Below, piece after piece: positions 1 through 8,667 of a stretch of DNA of 64,000 nucleotides. Position 1 is the stretch's first letter; every line of letters begins with the position of its first letter. Source of the stretch: JAZBPO01 sp963691775 (GTDB lineage Bacteria; Pseudomonadota; Gammaproteobacteria; Pseudomonadales; Azotimanducaceae); contig OY829369.1 of the NCBI GenBank assembly GCA_963691775.1, forward strand, positions 1,860,001 through 1,924,000, read 5' to 3'. The position numbers were made by a program, and so were the translations under genes. The notes under the pieces were generated by a model. That model did no database searches. It worked only from the letters and a program-made list of their open reading frames with translations, and had not been told where the DNA came from.

Positions 1-602
1 CCGTAGCGGCCGGTCGCAGCCGTCAGGGCAATCACCTCGTCGGTGGAGGCATAGATGCCGGGGTCGTACTCGAGTCCCGTCGCTAGGCCGAGGGCGCCGG
101 CGCGGAGATCCGCTTCCAGAAGCGCAGTCATCAATTCGACTTCAGCTGCAGTGGACACGCGCTCGTAGTCGTCGCCGAGCACCTGCAGACGCAATGTGCC
201 GTGCCCCGCATAGCTGGCCACGTTCACGGCCCGGGGTGCGCGCTCCAATTCGGCGTACCAGTCCGCAAGCGGAAACTGCGAGCCACCATCCTGCCCCGCG
301 ACGATCGTGGTGATGCCCTGCGAGACGGCAGCCGGCACCGTCGGATCGGTGTCGCGATCGTGGTGGCTGTGCGTATCCACGAAGCCCGGCGCCAGCACCC
401 GCCCCGCGCCATCGATCACGACTTCGCCCGGCAGCGCTTCGAGATCGCCGAGCGCCGTTACAACGCCGCGCTCGAAGCGCAGATCCATCAGGCGGCCCGG
501 GGCGCCGGTCCCGTCCACCAGCAACGCGCCGCGCACCAGATCCGCATGCGTCGGCGCCGCGCATCCGAGGAGCAACGCAAGCAGAACGCAACGGGCTGAC
601 AA
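1..602 (-). CDS. N-acyl-D-amino-acid deacylase (D-aminoacylase), N-terminal part
   Basis: This is the first ~200 residues of an amidohydrolase-superfamily protein that continues past the left edge. The family uses a metal to remove the acyl group from N-acyl-D-amino acids. I read an exported N-terminus (LLALLLGCAAPTHA, which also contains a possible LLGC lipobox), a small beta-sandwich start (LVRGALLVDGTGAPG), then PGFVDTHSHHDRD, the metal-binding segment typical of D-aminoacylases, and TTIVAGQDGG. The start is TTG at 602: a strong Shine-Dalgarno GAGGAGGTG lies 5-7 nt upstream and there is no better ATG. The family is normally 480-550 residues, so more than half is missing here. Family assignment is firm; substrate is inferred. 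Confidence 0.85.
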   Translation of the reverse strand, partial: MSARCVLLALLLGCAAPTHADLVRGALLVDGTGAPGRLMDLRFERGVVTALGDLEALPGEVVIDGAGRVLAPGFVDTHSHHDRDTDPTVPAAVSQGITTIVAGQDGGSQFPLADWYAELERAPRAVNVASYAGHGTLRLQVLGDDYERVSTAAEVELMTALLEADLRAGALGLATGLEYDPGIYASTDEVIALTAATGRY

Positions 603-842
603 GGGGGCACCTCCTCGTTTGTCATGCATGTACGCGAGCGGCCGAGCAGGCACGTTGTGCACGCAATCAGGCGGCTGTTTGCCGGGATCGACAGTAGACC
701 AGAGCACGGTTACCGCGGACAGCTTCACGGGGCTTTGACGACACAGGATCCTCGGCCCGAGCGCCTTCATCCTCTGGCACGCGATCGCGACCGAGCGCAA
801 CGAGCGCTTCGGTCTGGACGCACCCGCGCTGAATAGAGGCGC

Positions 843-1109
843 TCAGGCGGACGCGCCAATCCCGTCGACGATCCGCTTTGCTTCCTTCAGGCCGATTCCA
901 CGCCCTGCTCGAAGCACCTTGATGGCTTCGATCGTCCGTCCGGCGCGGGCGAGTTCGACCACCTTGTCGGGGACCCCGGCCGTCGCGAGTTGTCTCATGT
1001 CGATCTCGACGCCGAGGTGTTCCACGACGACCGTGAGCATCGCCTCGAGGCGATCGACGCGCGCCTGCAACGCCTCGATCTCGTCACGTCCACTACCCCA
1101 CATGGGCAC
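843..1109 (-). CDS. Small coiled-coil protein with ribosomal L7/L12 C-terminal-like domain
   Basis: An 88-residue protein. Residues 8-30 form a heptad-like helix (EIEALQARVDRLEAML). The second half (KVVELARAGRTIEAIKVLRAGRGIGLKEAKRIVDG) matches the C-terminal domain of ribosomal protein L7/L12, which in the ribosome contacts translation GTPases. It lacks the L7/L12 dimerisation domain, so it is not the stalk protein. Its ATG lies 17 nt inside the end of the upstream GrpB-family gene on the same strand, so the two are probably translated together. Stand-alone proteins of this kind are widespread but have no settled function. Fold confidence is good; role unknown. Confidence 0.75.
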   Translation of the reverse strand: MPMWGSGRDEIEALQARVDRLEAMLTVVVEHLGVEIDMRQLATAGVPDKVVELARAGRTIEAIKVLRAGRGIGLKEAKRIVDGIGASA

Positions 1110-1638
1110 TCTCCTCCTCGATCCCGGCCCAGCGCAGGGCGCGGACTTCGACGTCCCTCACGAATGCGTCCTTACCGGCGATGTAGCTCTCGGCGTCCCA
1201 TTCGAACTGCGCGGCGAGCGACGTCTTCAGCTCACCGTAGCGGGCGGCGCGCTCTGGATGTGCGATCAGGAAATCTCGAAAGGCAAGATGCCGTGCGACC
1301 TCAGGATCGCCCGCTACCCAAAGGTGGACATGATACGTCCGCTCGCCGTTTTCGTCCCGGCGATAGAAACGTCGACGTGGCAGACCATGTTCGCCGAGGG
1401 CCAAGTAGCCAAGCGCAACGACGTCGGCTTCGCGGGCATCGGCCCGCGCGAGCGTATCGACCTCCACGCAAAGATCGATGATTGGTTTCGCGGCGAGACC
1501 GGGTACGGACGTGGAGCCGATATGGTGGATCGCAACGACGGCCCCGAAGGCGATCGCGAGCGCCTCCGCCGCGTCTGAGAAGCACGACGGCCAAGCCGGG
1601 TCGGCCGGCACCACCCGAATGCGGCGACTGCGGCTCAT
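1093..1638 (-). CDS. GrpB family protein (nucleotidyltransferase-like fold)
   Basis: A 181-residue GrpB/DUF proteins-family member. Hallmarks are VVPADPAWPSCF near the N-terminus, the HHIGSTSVPGLAAKPIIDLCVEV segment (a nucleotidyltransferase-like GS motif followed by the acidic pair), then YHVHLW and RDFLIAHPERAARYGELK. The length is normal. Members resemble minimal nucleotidyltransferases, but the reaction is not established, and the name should not be confused with the chaperone GrpE. It overlaps the downstream L7/L12-like gene by 17 nt, indicating an operon. Confidence 0.85.
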   Translation of the reverse strand: MSRSRRIRVVPADPAWPSCFSDAAEALAIAFGAVVAIHHIGSTSVPGLAAKPIIDLCVEVDTLARADAREADVVALGYLALGEHGLPRRRFYRRDENGERTYHVHLWVAGDPEVARHLAFRDFLIAHPERAARYGELKTSLAAQFEWDAESYIAGKDAFVRDVEVRALRWAGIEEESAHVG

Positions 1639-2335
1639 CGCCTCTCACCGCAATGCCGGACAGGCGCCTGGTCGGCACAGCGCAGTGCTTCGCGTACAGC
1701 AACTCTGAGCAGGACCTGATGCCCGGTACTTCTAGCGCGCCCACCGCGCCCTCGATGAAGCGCAGTACGTCGCACGCATGAATCCACCGGGCGGGCCCAG
1801 CGCTCGTCCGAAGCGATCTGCACATCGATGAGCATCACGCGACCAACGGAGGCTTCGCTCGCGCGCCGCGCCAGTCGGAGCATGGCCCCCGCGTGCGGCG
1901 CAGCGGTCCCCCCGCGCTCGCCAGCGGGCCACTGCGTTGAACCCTCCTCGCGCCAAGCGCCCATACGGATGCCCCCAGCGGCTGATTCGCTTGCCGTGTT
2001 CCGCTTTTCGCCGCGGCCGCCCGATGCTGCGGGCGGGCGCCATTGCCCTGCGCCCGCGGAAAGATGATCCCCCGACGCCATGGCCCGTGCGTGGCTGCTT
2101 GCGTATCGCGCTGCAGATGCACCCACGGACCAGCGCGAGCACCCCATCGATCCCCGAGCTACGCGCATGCCAACGCTCCGACGGCACAATAGCGCGCGAC
2201 CGGGCGCGCTGGTCAACGACGATACCTGATGGTTTGGCCTACAGCAGGGGTGTTTGTCACGGACCTCTCCGCAAACGTTCGCGAACAGTCAAGGGTATGG
2301 TGGCACCTTCGGAAGCGGCTGGATCGAACCCACTC
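1639..2335. other. Gene-poor stretch with possible decayed reading frame
   Basis: I see no intact gene in these ~700 nt. On the minus strand at about 1640-1830 short protein-like stretches with the local codon bias lie in two alternating frames (LIDVQIASDERWARPV, then ACDVLRFIEGAVGALEVPG, then GHQVLLRV). This is what a frameshifted gene remnant upstream of the GrpB gene would look like. The rest, 1850-2300, is GC-rich, has stops in all convincing frames, and probably holds the promoter of the plus-strand gene at 2336. Confidence 0.4.
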
Positions 2336-3823
2336 ATGACCGAGGTGATCTTCTTCGTCGACGTTCTCGCGAGCGGGCTGACGCTCTTGCTCGTCATCCT
2401 GCTGATCACCATCGGCGTTCTGTACGTGGTCGACCGCACGCAGACCCATCACGCAGTGCGTCGAAATTATCCCGTCATCGGCCGCCTGCGCTACGTATTC
2501 GAGAATCTCGGCGAGTTCTTCCGTCAGTACTTCTTTGCCATGGACCGCGAAGAGATGCCCTTCAATCGCGCAGAGCGCTCCTGGGTCTATCGCGCCGCCA
2601 AGGGTGTCGATTCAACCGTTGCCTTCGGTTCCACGCGCGATCTGCGCCCGGCCGGCACGATCCTCTTCTCCAACAGCGCCTTTCCTCCGCTGGAAGGCCC
2701 CCATGGACCCGGGCGATCGATCGTCATCGGTCCGAACTGCCGAACACCCTTCGAAACCAACGCCATCTTCAACATATCGGCCATGAGCTACGGCGCGATC
2801 TCACGCCCGGCCGTACTCGCGCTGTCCGGTGGCGCGCGCCGCGCCGGCTGCTGGATGAACACCGGCGAAGGCGGCCTGTCGCCCTATCACCTCGAAGGCG
2901 GCGCCAACATCGTGTTCCAGCTGGGCACGGCAAAGTATGGCGTTCGCGACGCCGACGGCGGCCTTGACGAAGCGCGCCTTGCAGCCGTCGCGGCCCACGA
3001 CCAGGTGCGCATGTTCGAGATCAAGCTTTCGCAGGGCGCCAAGCCCGGCAAGGGCGGAATCCTGCCGGGGGCAAAGGTCACTGAAGAAATCGCCGCCATC
3101 CGTGGCATTCACGTGGGGGAGGATTCGCTGAGCCCGAATCGGCACCTCGACGTGAGCAACGCGAGCGAGCTCCTCGACCTGATCGAGCGCGTCCGGACGG
3201 TTACCGGCAAGCCGGTCGGCTTCAAGGCCGTGATTGGCAGCTTTGAATGGCTCGACGGCCTGTTCAATGAGATCGACCAACGAGGTTCAGCCTCTGCGCC
3301 GGATTTCATCACGATCGACAGCGCCGACGGCGGCACCGGTGCAGCGCCCATGAGCCTGATCGACTATGTCGGTCTGCCGATAAAGGAGTCGCTCCCGCGC
3401 GTCGCGGACATGCTCGCCGAGCGCGGTCTGTCTTCGCGCATTCGCCTCATCGCGAGCGGCAAGCTGATCACCCCCGCCGAAGTCGCATGGGCCCTGTGCG
3501 CTGGTGCCGATTTCGTCGTATCGGCACGCGGCTTCATGCTCGCCCTTGGCTGCATTCAGGCCCTGCAGTGCAACAAGAACACCTGTCCGACCGGCATCAC
3601 GACGCACGACGCGCACCTCCAGCGCGGTCTGGACGTCACGGACAAGACGGAACGCGTAGCGCGCTATGCGCGGCAGATGCAGAAGGAGCTCGAGGTGATC
3701 GCGCACTCGTGCGGCGTTGCGGAGCCACGGGATCTGGGCCGCGATCACTGCAGGATCGTGGCCCAGGGTGGCCGTTCAACCCCTCTGAGCGAGCTCTATC
3801 CCCCCGCGGTGCGCAACGGCTGA
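2336..3823 (+). CDS. FMN-binding glutamate synthase family protein, membrane-anchored
   Basis: A 495-residue protein built from one N-terminal membrane helix (about residues 5-31) and the FMN/iron-sulfur synthase domain of glutamate synthase. Visible hallmarks are NISAMSYGAIS, NTGEGGLSPYH, the FEIKLSQGAKPGKGG segment, SADGGTGAAP, and a C-x5-C-x4-C cluster (Cys406, Cys412, Cys417 in LGCIQALQCNKNTCPTG) that binds a 3Fe-4S centre in the family. The glutaminase and GXGXG domains of GltB are absent, so it is not a complete glutamate synthase; substrates of these stand-alone proteins are not established. ATG 2336 is chosen because the membrane helix follows at once; ATG 2297 is an in-frame alternative. 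Confidence 0.85.
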   Translation: MTEVIFFVDVLASGLTLLLVILLITIGVLYVVDRTQTHHAVRRNYPVIGRLRYVFENLGEFFRQYFFAMDREEMPFNRAERSWVYRAAKGVDSTVAFGSTRDLRPAGTILFSNSAFPPLEGPHGPGRSIVIGPNCRTPFETNAIFNISAMSYGAISRPAVLALSGGARRAGCWMNTGEGGLSPYHLEGGANIVFQLGTAKYGVRDADGGLDEARLAAVAAHDQVRMFEIKLSQGAKPGKGGILPGAKVTEEIAAIRGIHVGEDSLSPNRHLDVSNASELLDLIERVRTVTGKPVGFKAVIGSFEWLDGLFNEIDQRGSASAPDFITIDSADGGTGAAPMSLIDYVGLPIKESLPRVADMLAERGLSSRIRLIASGKLITPAEVAWALCAGADFVVSARGFMLALGCIQALQCNKNTCPTGITTHDAHLQRGLDVTDKTERVARYARQMQKELEVIAHSCGVAEPRDLGRDHCRIVAQGGRSTPLSELYPPAVRNG

Positions 3824-3830
3824 ACGCTGC

Positions 3831-4418
3831 TCAGGGGAATTCGGAGAGCACGCGCTCCACCGCGGTGCGCGTCGTGGTCTCAGGATCCTCGAGCGCCTCC
3901 CGCGTAACGCGCCCGTGGAGCGTGCCGCTCCAGGCCAGGCGATTCGTGGATGCCTCGACAACGTCGATCGTCAGCGTGCCTTCGTTGTATTCCCGCACTT
4001 CGGTGTCATAGACCGGGAACGGGTCGTAGAGGCCGGCCCGGAAACCGTAATAGCCGTACGCCCCGGGGACATAGCGCGCATCCAGCGGCCCGACGGGGAC
4101 GCGACGCACTTCCTGTCGTGACTCCACGTTGGCGTAGAAATTGATGCGCGCGTCAGGATTCGCCTCGTCGTAGGTCATGCCCCTGGCCTCGAGCGCTGTC
4201 TGCACGTCCCGCTTCAGCCTGCCGGTCACGAAGGACTCGTAGCCTTCGCGATCGGTACCGAGAGGATCTACCCAGGCAAAGGTGCGAAACGCGGCCGCGG
4301 TGATTTCTTCATTGCGCTGAACATCAACGCTGGGCGTACTCGCGCAGCCAGCGACCCACAGGGCTACGGTCGACAGCGCGAGCGCACGTCGGACCAGACG
4401 GGATAGGTTTCCATTCAT
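3831..4418 (-). CDS. DUF4136 family lipoprotein
   Basis: A 195-residue exported lipoprotein: an N-terminal signal segment ends in the lipobox VAGC (Cys25). The following body has the DUF4136 pattern, starting with the AFRTFAWVDP region, a long middle with tyrosine/glycine-rich YVPGAYGYYGFRAGLYDPFP, and the closing EGTLTIDVVEASTNRLAWSGTLHG segment. Function of the family is unknown; members sit in the envelope of Gram-negative bacteria. It converges with the glutamate-synthase-like gene, leaving only 7 nt between stops. Confidence 0.8.
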   Translation of the reverse strand: MNGNLSRLVRRALALSTVALWVAGCASTPSVDVQRNEEITAAAFRTFAWVDPLGTDREGYESFVTGRLKRDVQTALEARGMTYDEANPDARINFYANVESRQEVRRVPVGPLDARYVPGAYGYYGFRAGLYDPFPVYDTEVREYNEGTLTIDVVEASTNRLAWSGTLHGRVTREALEDPETTTRTAVERVLSEFP

Positions 4419-4835
4419 GACGACTTCAGCCTCCGAACCGGTAGGGGCGGATCATCGGCGCTCGCAGCGCGCCGGTCCAGTACCTGCCGGGACCGCGCCA
4501 GTACCACAAGCGCCGATGGATAGGCGCGGCTGTCCGGAGCGTCACGCACCAAGCGTATCGATGCCGACACCGTGCATTGACTCAGGCGGCGTCGATCTCC
4601 AGCCATGCCTCCGCGACGCGCCCCGACGCGTGGGAAGCGCGTCAGCCGCGAGGCCGCATGACGATGCCCGCGTACCGGCACACAGCGGCCGTGCAAATCC
4701 TCCAGCGCTGGGGCCGCCCCGCATACGGCGCACCCCTGCCCCTTCACGGGGGCCCGCGGGTCAGCCCGACGTCGCCCTTGAAGCGAAGACCCACACATCG
4801 AATGATGGACCGGACAGGCCCGCAACGAGGGGAGC
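4419..4835. other. Intergenic region, divergent promoters expected
   Basis: About 420 nt between two divergently transcribed genes. No open frame on either strand resembles a known protein. It should hold the promoters of the DUF4136 lipoprotein and of the selenoprotein gene, but I could not identify a convincing -35/-10 pair. Confidence 0.4.
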
Positions 4836-5723
4836 ATGACGATGACGCAAAGCAACGCAGCAGGATGGCGCGACCAAGCCGTGCGCTACATCGATCGAAC
4901 GCACAGCTACTACGAGGCTCAGGGCTTCGATCGCCAGTATCAGTACGCCCATCACGGCGACGTGCCGTTCGCACCGCTATCGAAACCGCTCGCTGAATGC
5001 ACAGTCGGGGTGGTGACTACGGCGAGCCTCGTGTACCGGCCACCTCTGGCCCCGCGAACGGTCGACTCGGGCTCGACAAGAGGGGCGCCCGAGAAGCTCT
5101 ACACGGACGATCTGTCCTGGGACAAGAACGCGACGCATACCGACGATAGAGAGAGCTTCTGCCCCGTCGACTGCCTTCATGGTCTCGCAGATGAAGGCCG
5201 CATCGGCGCCCTTGCGCCGCGCTTCCACTGCGCACCGACGGAGTACAGCCAACGCACCACGCGCGAATCCGACGCGCCGGAAATCCTCGAACGCCTCCGG
5301 GCCGACGGCGTCGACGTTGCCGTCCTGCTTCCGCTCTGACCGGTATGTCACCAGACCGTGAGTCTGGTCGCCCGTCACCTGGAAGCGAACGGCATGCCGA
5401 CCGTGATCATCGGTTCGGCCCTCGACATCGTGGAGCACTGCGGCGTTCCGCGCTTCCTCTTTGTCGACTTTCCCCTCGGCAATCCGGCAGGCAAGCCGGG
5501 CGACCGAGCCATGCAGCGCAGAATCGTCGAGCATGGTCTCGATGTGCTGACCTCGGCTGCGGCGCCGCGGACAACGGTGCTCTCTCCAGAGCGCTGGGGG
5601 GCGGACGACTGGCGACCTCGCTTCCTTGAGGTCAATGATGGAAATCGCGGCGAGCTCGCACGCATGGGGGCGCAATTGCGCATCGATCGTTCCACGCGGG
5701 TACGGCGGCCGGAAGAAGCCTGA
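4836..5723 (+). CDS. GrdB-like reductase selenoprotein with in-frame UGA (Sec168)
   Basis: One 296-codon gene of the glycine/sarcosine/betaine/D-proline reductase selenoprotein B family, read through an in-frame TGA at 5337-5339. Before it the frame ends RADGVDVAVLLPL; after it the same frame continues PVCHQTVSLVARHLEANG and GSALDIVEHCGVPRFLFVDFPLGNP, so the protein family runs unbroken across the stop. The result is U168-P-V-C171, a UxxC redox motif at the selenocysteine site of this family. A perfect stem-loop at 5350-5368 fits a bacterial SECIS element. No partner subunits (GrdA, PrdA) are nearby, so this is a stand-alone member whose substrate is unknown. AGGGGAG precedes ATG 4836; ATG 4842 has the better spacing. 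A VOC protein follows 52 nt downstream. Confidence 0.88.
5350..5368 (+). promoter_or_regulatory. Candidate bacterial SECIS element of the GrdB-like gene
   Basis: Stem ACCAGAC (5350-5356) pairs perfectly with GTCTGGT (5362-5368) around the loop CGTGA. The loop starts 18 nt after the TGA and has G in its second position, both within the published range for bacterial SECIS elements (a stem-loop inside the coding region just after UGA, bound by SelB). Beyond a C-C mismatch a further U-G and G-C pair can form. Structure seen in the sequence; recognition by SelB is inferred. Confidence 0.7.
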
Positions 5724-5775
5724 GCCGGATTGCGGCGCGCTATGCTCGCCGCTCCCCGCACGTGAGGAGCTGGAC

Positions 5776-6150
5776 ATGTTCAGTCATATATTCGTTGGCG
5801 CCGATGATATCGATCAGGCAAAGGCCTTCTACGATGCAACCCTCGGCGCCCTCGGCGTCGAGCCCGGCGTCATCGACCCCAAGGGGCGCATCTTCTATCG
5901 CACCGAAGATGGCGTCTTCGGCATCACCCTCCCGCTCGACGGCGAGGCCGCCACCGGCGCCAACGGTGGGACCATCGGCTTCGCGGCTGCGAGCCCTGAA
6001 GCGGCCGATGCCTGGCACGCGGCCGGGCTTGCGGCCGGGGGCACAACCTGCGAAGACCCACCGGGCGTGCGAGAGGGCAGCGGCCTCTATCTCGCTTACC
6101 TGCGCGATCCCGCCGGCAACAAGCTTTGCGCCCTGCACCCCATGGGCTGA
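5776..6150 (+). CDS. VOC (glyoxalase/bleomycin-resistance fold) family protein
   Basis: A 124-residue single-module vicinal oxygen chelate protein: MFSHIFVGADDIDQAKAFYD at the start, a central beta-strand region (GRIFYRTEDGVFGITLPL) and the closing YLRDPAGNKLCALHP, which carries the C-terminal metal-region pattern. Such proteins include isomerases, dioxygenases and binding proteins, so a specific activity cannot be given. GAGGAG sits 8 nt before ATG 5776. It follows the selenoprotein gene closely on the same strand and may be cotranscribed with it. Confidence 0.85.
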   Translation: MFSHIFVGADDIDQAKAFYDATLGALGVEPGVIDPKGRIFYRTEDGVFGITLPLDGEAATGANGGTIGFAAASPEAADAWHAAGLAAGGTTCEDPPGVREGSGLYLAYLRDPAGNKLCALHPMG

Positions 6151-6205
6151 GCCACGCGGTGGTCGGCAGCCGCAAGCCACGCCTGCCGAACGGCGCGCCA
6201 ACTCC

Positions 6206-7402
6206 GTGACGGAATTCTCCACCAACTACGCCAGGCGCACCCTGCTCATCTCCCTCGTCAGCGTGGGCATGGGCTTCACGGTGCTGTTTCCCGTACTCGC
6301 ACCGCTCGGCCGCGAGATGGGACTCAGCGAGTTCCAGATCACCTTTGTCATCGGCGCATCGGCGATCGTCGTCTTCCTGTGCAGCCCGCTCTGGGGCCGA
6401 ACTTCCGACGCCTGGGGGCGCAGGCGCGTCCTGCTCATCGGCCTGTTCGGCTTCACGGCCGGCACGGTGCTATTCAACTCCGTGCTCTACGCGGGCCTAG
6501 AAGGCTGGCTCACGGGTACCGTGCTGTTCGTCGCCCTCGTCATCGCGCGGACCATGCACGCAGCGCTCATGTCGGCGTCCATGCCGGCTGCGAACGCCTA
6601 TATGGCAGACATCACGGAACCGAAAGACCGTGCGCGCGGCATGGGTCAGGCGGGCGCAGCGAACAATATCGGTTCGATCCTCGGGCCCGCGGTTGCGGCC
6701 CTCGCATTCATCTCACTCCTCACCCCGCTCTGGGTCATGGCGGCAGTGGCCTTCCTCAATGGCCTTTTCGTCTGGCGCTTCCTGCCCGAGCCGCCGCGTG
6801 CAAATGCGCCTGCACGGCCTCCGCGCATGCGCTACACAGACTCGCGAATCCTGCCCTTCGTCATTGTGGGCGTGACCATGTACACCGGCATGGCGCTCGT
6901 CCAGCAGACCATGGGTTTCCGCTTCCAGGACGCCCTCGGGCTCAACGCGGCGGACACGGCCCAGCAGTTCGGCATTGCCATGATGCTGTCTGCCGGCTGT
7001 TCTCTATTCTCGCAGGCAGTGATCGTGCAGCGCCTCGAACTCGCGCCGTTCACGCTACTTCGCGGCGCCCTGCCCCTGCTCATCGTCGCGTTCTCGATGA
7101 TGGCGCTGTTCGAGACACGACTGGCGCTGACCCTTGCGATGATGATCCAGGGGCTCGGCATGGGCCTTGCCGGCCCCGCATTCATGGCCGGGGCATCCCT
7201 TGCGGTTTCGGCGGACGAACAGGGCGCTGTGGCGGGCGTGGCTGGGTCCTGCGCGCCGCTCGGGTTCGCCATCGGGCCCATGATCGGCGGCGCCCTGTAC
7301 CAGTTCGGCCCAGCGGCGCCTTACGCCTTCGCCGCGGGTATCTACGTCGTGCTGCTCCTGTCCATGGGCTGGCTGGGCGCACGCGTCGTGCGCGGTGATT
7401 GA
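6206..7402 (+). CDS. Major facilitator superfamily (MFS) transporter
   Basis: A 398-residue inner-membrane carrier with about 12 hydrophobic segments. The loop after helix 2 has the MFS signature region (SPLWGRTSDAWGRRRVLLIG), and helices 7-12 follow a charged cytoplasmic loop (PEPPRANAPARPPRMR). The sequence resembles drug/metabolite efflux proteins of the DHA1 type, but the substrate cannot be read from the sequence. No ATG fits, so GTG 6206 is taken as the start; membrane helix 1 begins about 12 residues later. It lies 3 nt upstream of the RNA methyltransferase gene on the same strand. Confidence 0.85.
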   Translation: MTEFSTNYARRTLLISLVSVGMGFTVLFPVLAPLGREMGLSEFQITFVIGASAIVVFLCSPLWGRTSDAWGRRRVLLIGLFGFTAGTVLFNSVLYAGLEGWLTGTVLFVALVIARTMHAALMSASMPAANAYMADITEPKDRARGMGQAGAANNIGSILGPAVAALAFISLLTPLWVMAAVAFLNGLFVWRFLPEPPRANAPARPPRMRYTDSRILPFVIVGVTMYTGMALVQQTMGFRFQDALGLNAADTAQQFGIAMMLSAGCSLFSQAVIVQRLELAPFTLLRGALPLLIVAFSMMALFETRLALTLAMMIQGLGMGLAGPAFMAGASLAVSADEQGAVAGVAGSCAPLGFAIGPMIGGALYQFGPAAPYAFAAGIYVVLLLSMGWLGARVVRGD

Positions 7403-7405
7403 CCG

Positions 7406-8647
7406 ATGGCATCGCACCGACGCCCGCGCAGACCGCCACGACGCCCCGCCCCGGAAGTACGCAAGGCGCCCGCCCCGATCGTCGAAACGCACATCGACCG
7501 CCTTGCCAACAGTGGCGAGGGCATCGGTCAGGCGCCTGACGGCAGAACGCTGTTCGTGCCCGGCACGGCCCCGGGCGATCGGGTGCGGGTGCGCCTGGAC
7601 GACGTGCGCCGCACCTTCGCGCGGGGGGTGCTGATCGACGTGGTGGAGGCCGGCGCCGAGCGCGTCGACCCGCCCTGTCCCGTCGCCGATACGTGCGGCG
7701 GCTGTCAGTGGCAGCATCTCGACTACCCGGCCCAGGTTCGCGCCAAGGCGCACATCGTCCGGGATGCCCTCGAGCGCATCGGAGGACTCACCGACATCGG
7801 CGACGTGCCGATCGAATCCTCACCCGAAGCCTTCGGTTATCGGGGGCGGGCGCGCGTGCGCGTGGAAAGGGGCCGTCCGGGCTTCAGGGCCGCGCGCAGC
7901 CACCAGCACGTGCCGATCGAAGACTGTTCGGTTCTCGCAGGGCCACTGCGCGCCGCCCTCCGCGCTTTCGCGAGCACCCGCCATGAAGATGGGCTCTGGG
8001 AATTCGCCCTCGGCGCACCCGACGCCCGCCACCCGGACGGCGTGCGCGTGGCGCGGCTCGGCGCCGCCGTCGAGGACACCGGCGAAGACCTCACCCTTGC
8101 TGTCGGCACGCATGCGATCCGCCTCGCGCCCGGCGGCTTCGCGCAGGCCAACCCCCTGCTCTTCGAAGCCATGGTCGAGGCAGTTACCGAGGCCGCCGGC
8201 ACGGGCGACACGCTGCTCGAGCTCTATGCGGGCGCGGGCTTTTTGTCACTGCCGCTGGCTCGCAGCTTCGCGCGGCTCGTTGCCGTGGAAAGCGTTGATA
8301 GCGCCGTCGATCGATTACAAACCGCCGCGAGGTCTGAAGGCCTCGAAGGGCTCGATGCACGATGCGAGGACGTAGAAGTCTTCCTGTCCAAGCCGTCGAT
8401 CAGGAACGCGCACTGGGACGTCCTCTGCATGGACCCACCGAGATCGGGCCTCGGCGAGGCCGTCGCGACGCAGGTTTCGCGCCTGGACGCCGAGCGGATC
8501 CTCTACCTTTCCTGCGATCCCGCAACACTTGCCCGCGATCTGCGGGTGCTCACGGCGAAGCGGTGGCGCCTCGCGAACGTCCGGGCCTTCGATCAGTTCC
8601 CGCAGACGCCCCACGTGGAAACGCTCGCCACGCTTGTGCGCGGCTGA
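7406..8647 (+). CDS. RlmD/TrmA-family RNA (uracil-C5)-methyltransferase
   Basis: A 413-residue SAM-dependent enzyme that methylates carbon 5 of a uridine in RNA, probably 23S rRNA. Order of parts: a basic N-terminal tail, a TRAM RNA-binding domain (about residues 28-85), the Cys-rich CPVADTCGGCQWQHL segment that binds a 4Fe-4S cluster in this family, then the Rossmann methyltransferase domain with LLELYAGAGFLSL (SAM site), CMDPPRSGL and the nucleophile motif YLSCDPATLARDL (Cys370). All catalytic pieces are present. RlmC, RlmD and RlmCD-type enzymes cannot be told apart here. Confidence 0.88.
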   Translation: MASHRRPRRPPRRPAPEVRKAPAPIVETHIDRLANSGEGIGQAPDGRTLFVPGTAPGDRVRVRLDDVRRTFARGVLIDVVEAGAERVDPPCPVADTCGGCQWQHLDYPAQVRAKAHIVRDALERIGGLTDIGDVPIESSPEAFGYRGRARVRVERGRPGFRAARSHQHVPIEDCSVLAGPLRAALRAFASTRHEDGLWEFALGAPDARHPDGVRVARLGAAVEDTGEDLTLAVGTHAIRLAPGGFAQANPLLFEAMVEAVTEAAGTGDTLLELYAGAGFLSLPLARSFARLVAVESVDSAVDRLQTAARSEGLEGLDARCEDVEVFLSKPSIRNAHWDVLCMDPPRSGLGEAVATQVSRLDAERILYLSCDPATLARDLRVLTAKRWRLANVRAFDQFPQTPHVETLATLVRG

Positions 8648-8667
8648 CCTCACACCGCAACCGCCAC

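Noticed and set aside
4415..4855. Minus-strand frame whose stop overlaps the DUF4136 start by 4 nt
   Set aside because: Despite the overlap, no ribosome site or recognisable sequence; the composition is Arg-rich and it would cover the selenoprotein's promoter region.
4836..5723. Reading the GrdB-like region as two separate genes (4836-5339 and 5358-5723)
   Set aside because: Both halves are in one frame, belong to one protein family and meet at a motif that must be continuous; the second half has no ribosome binding site at 5358.
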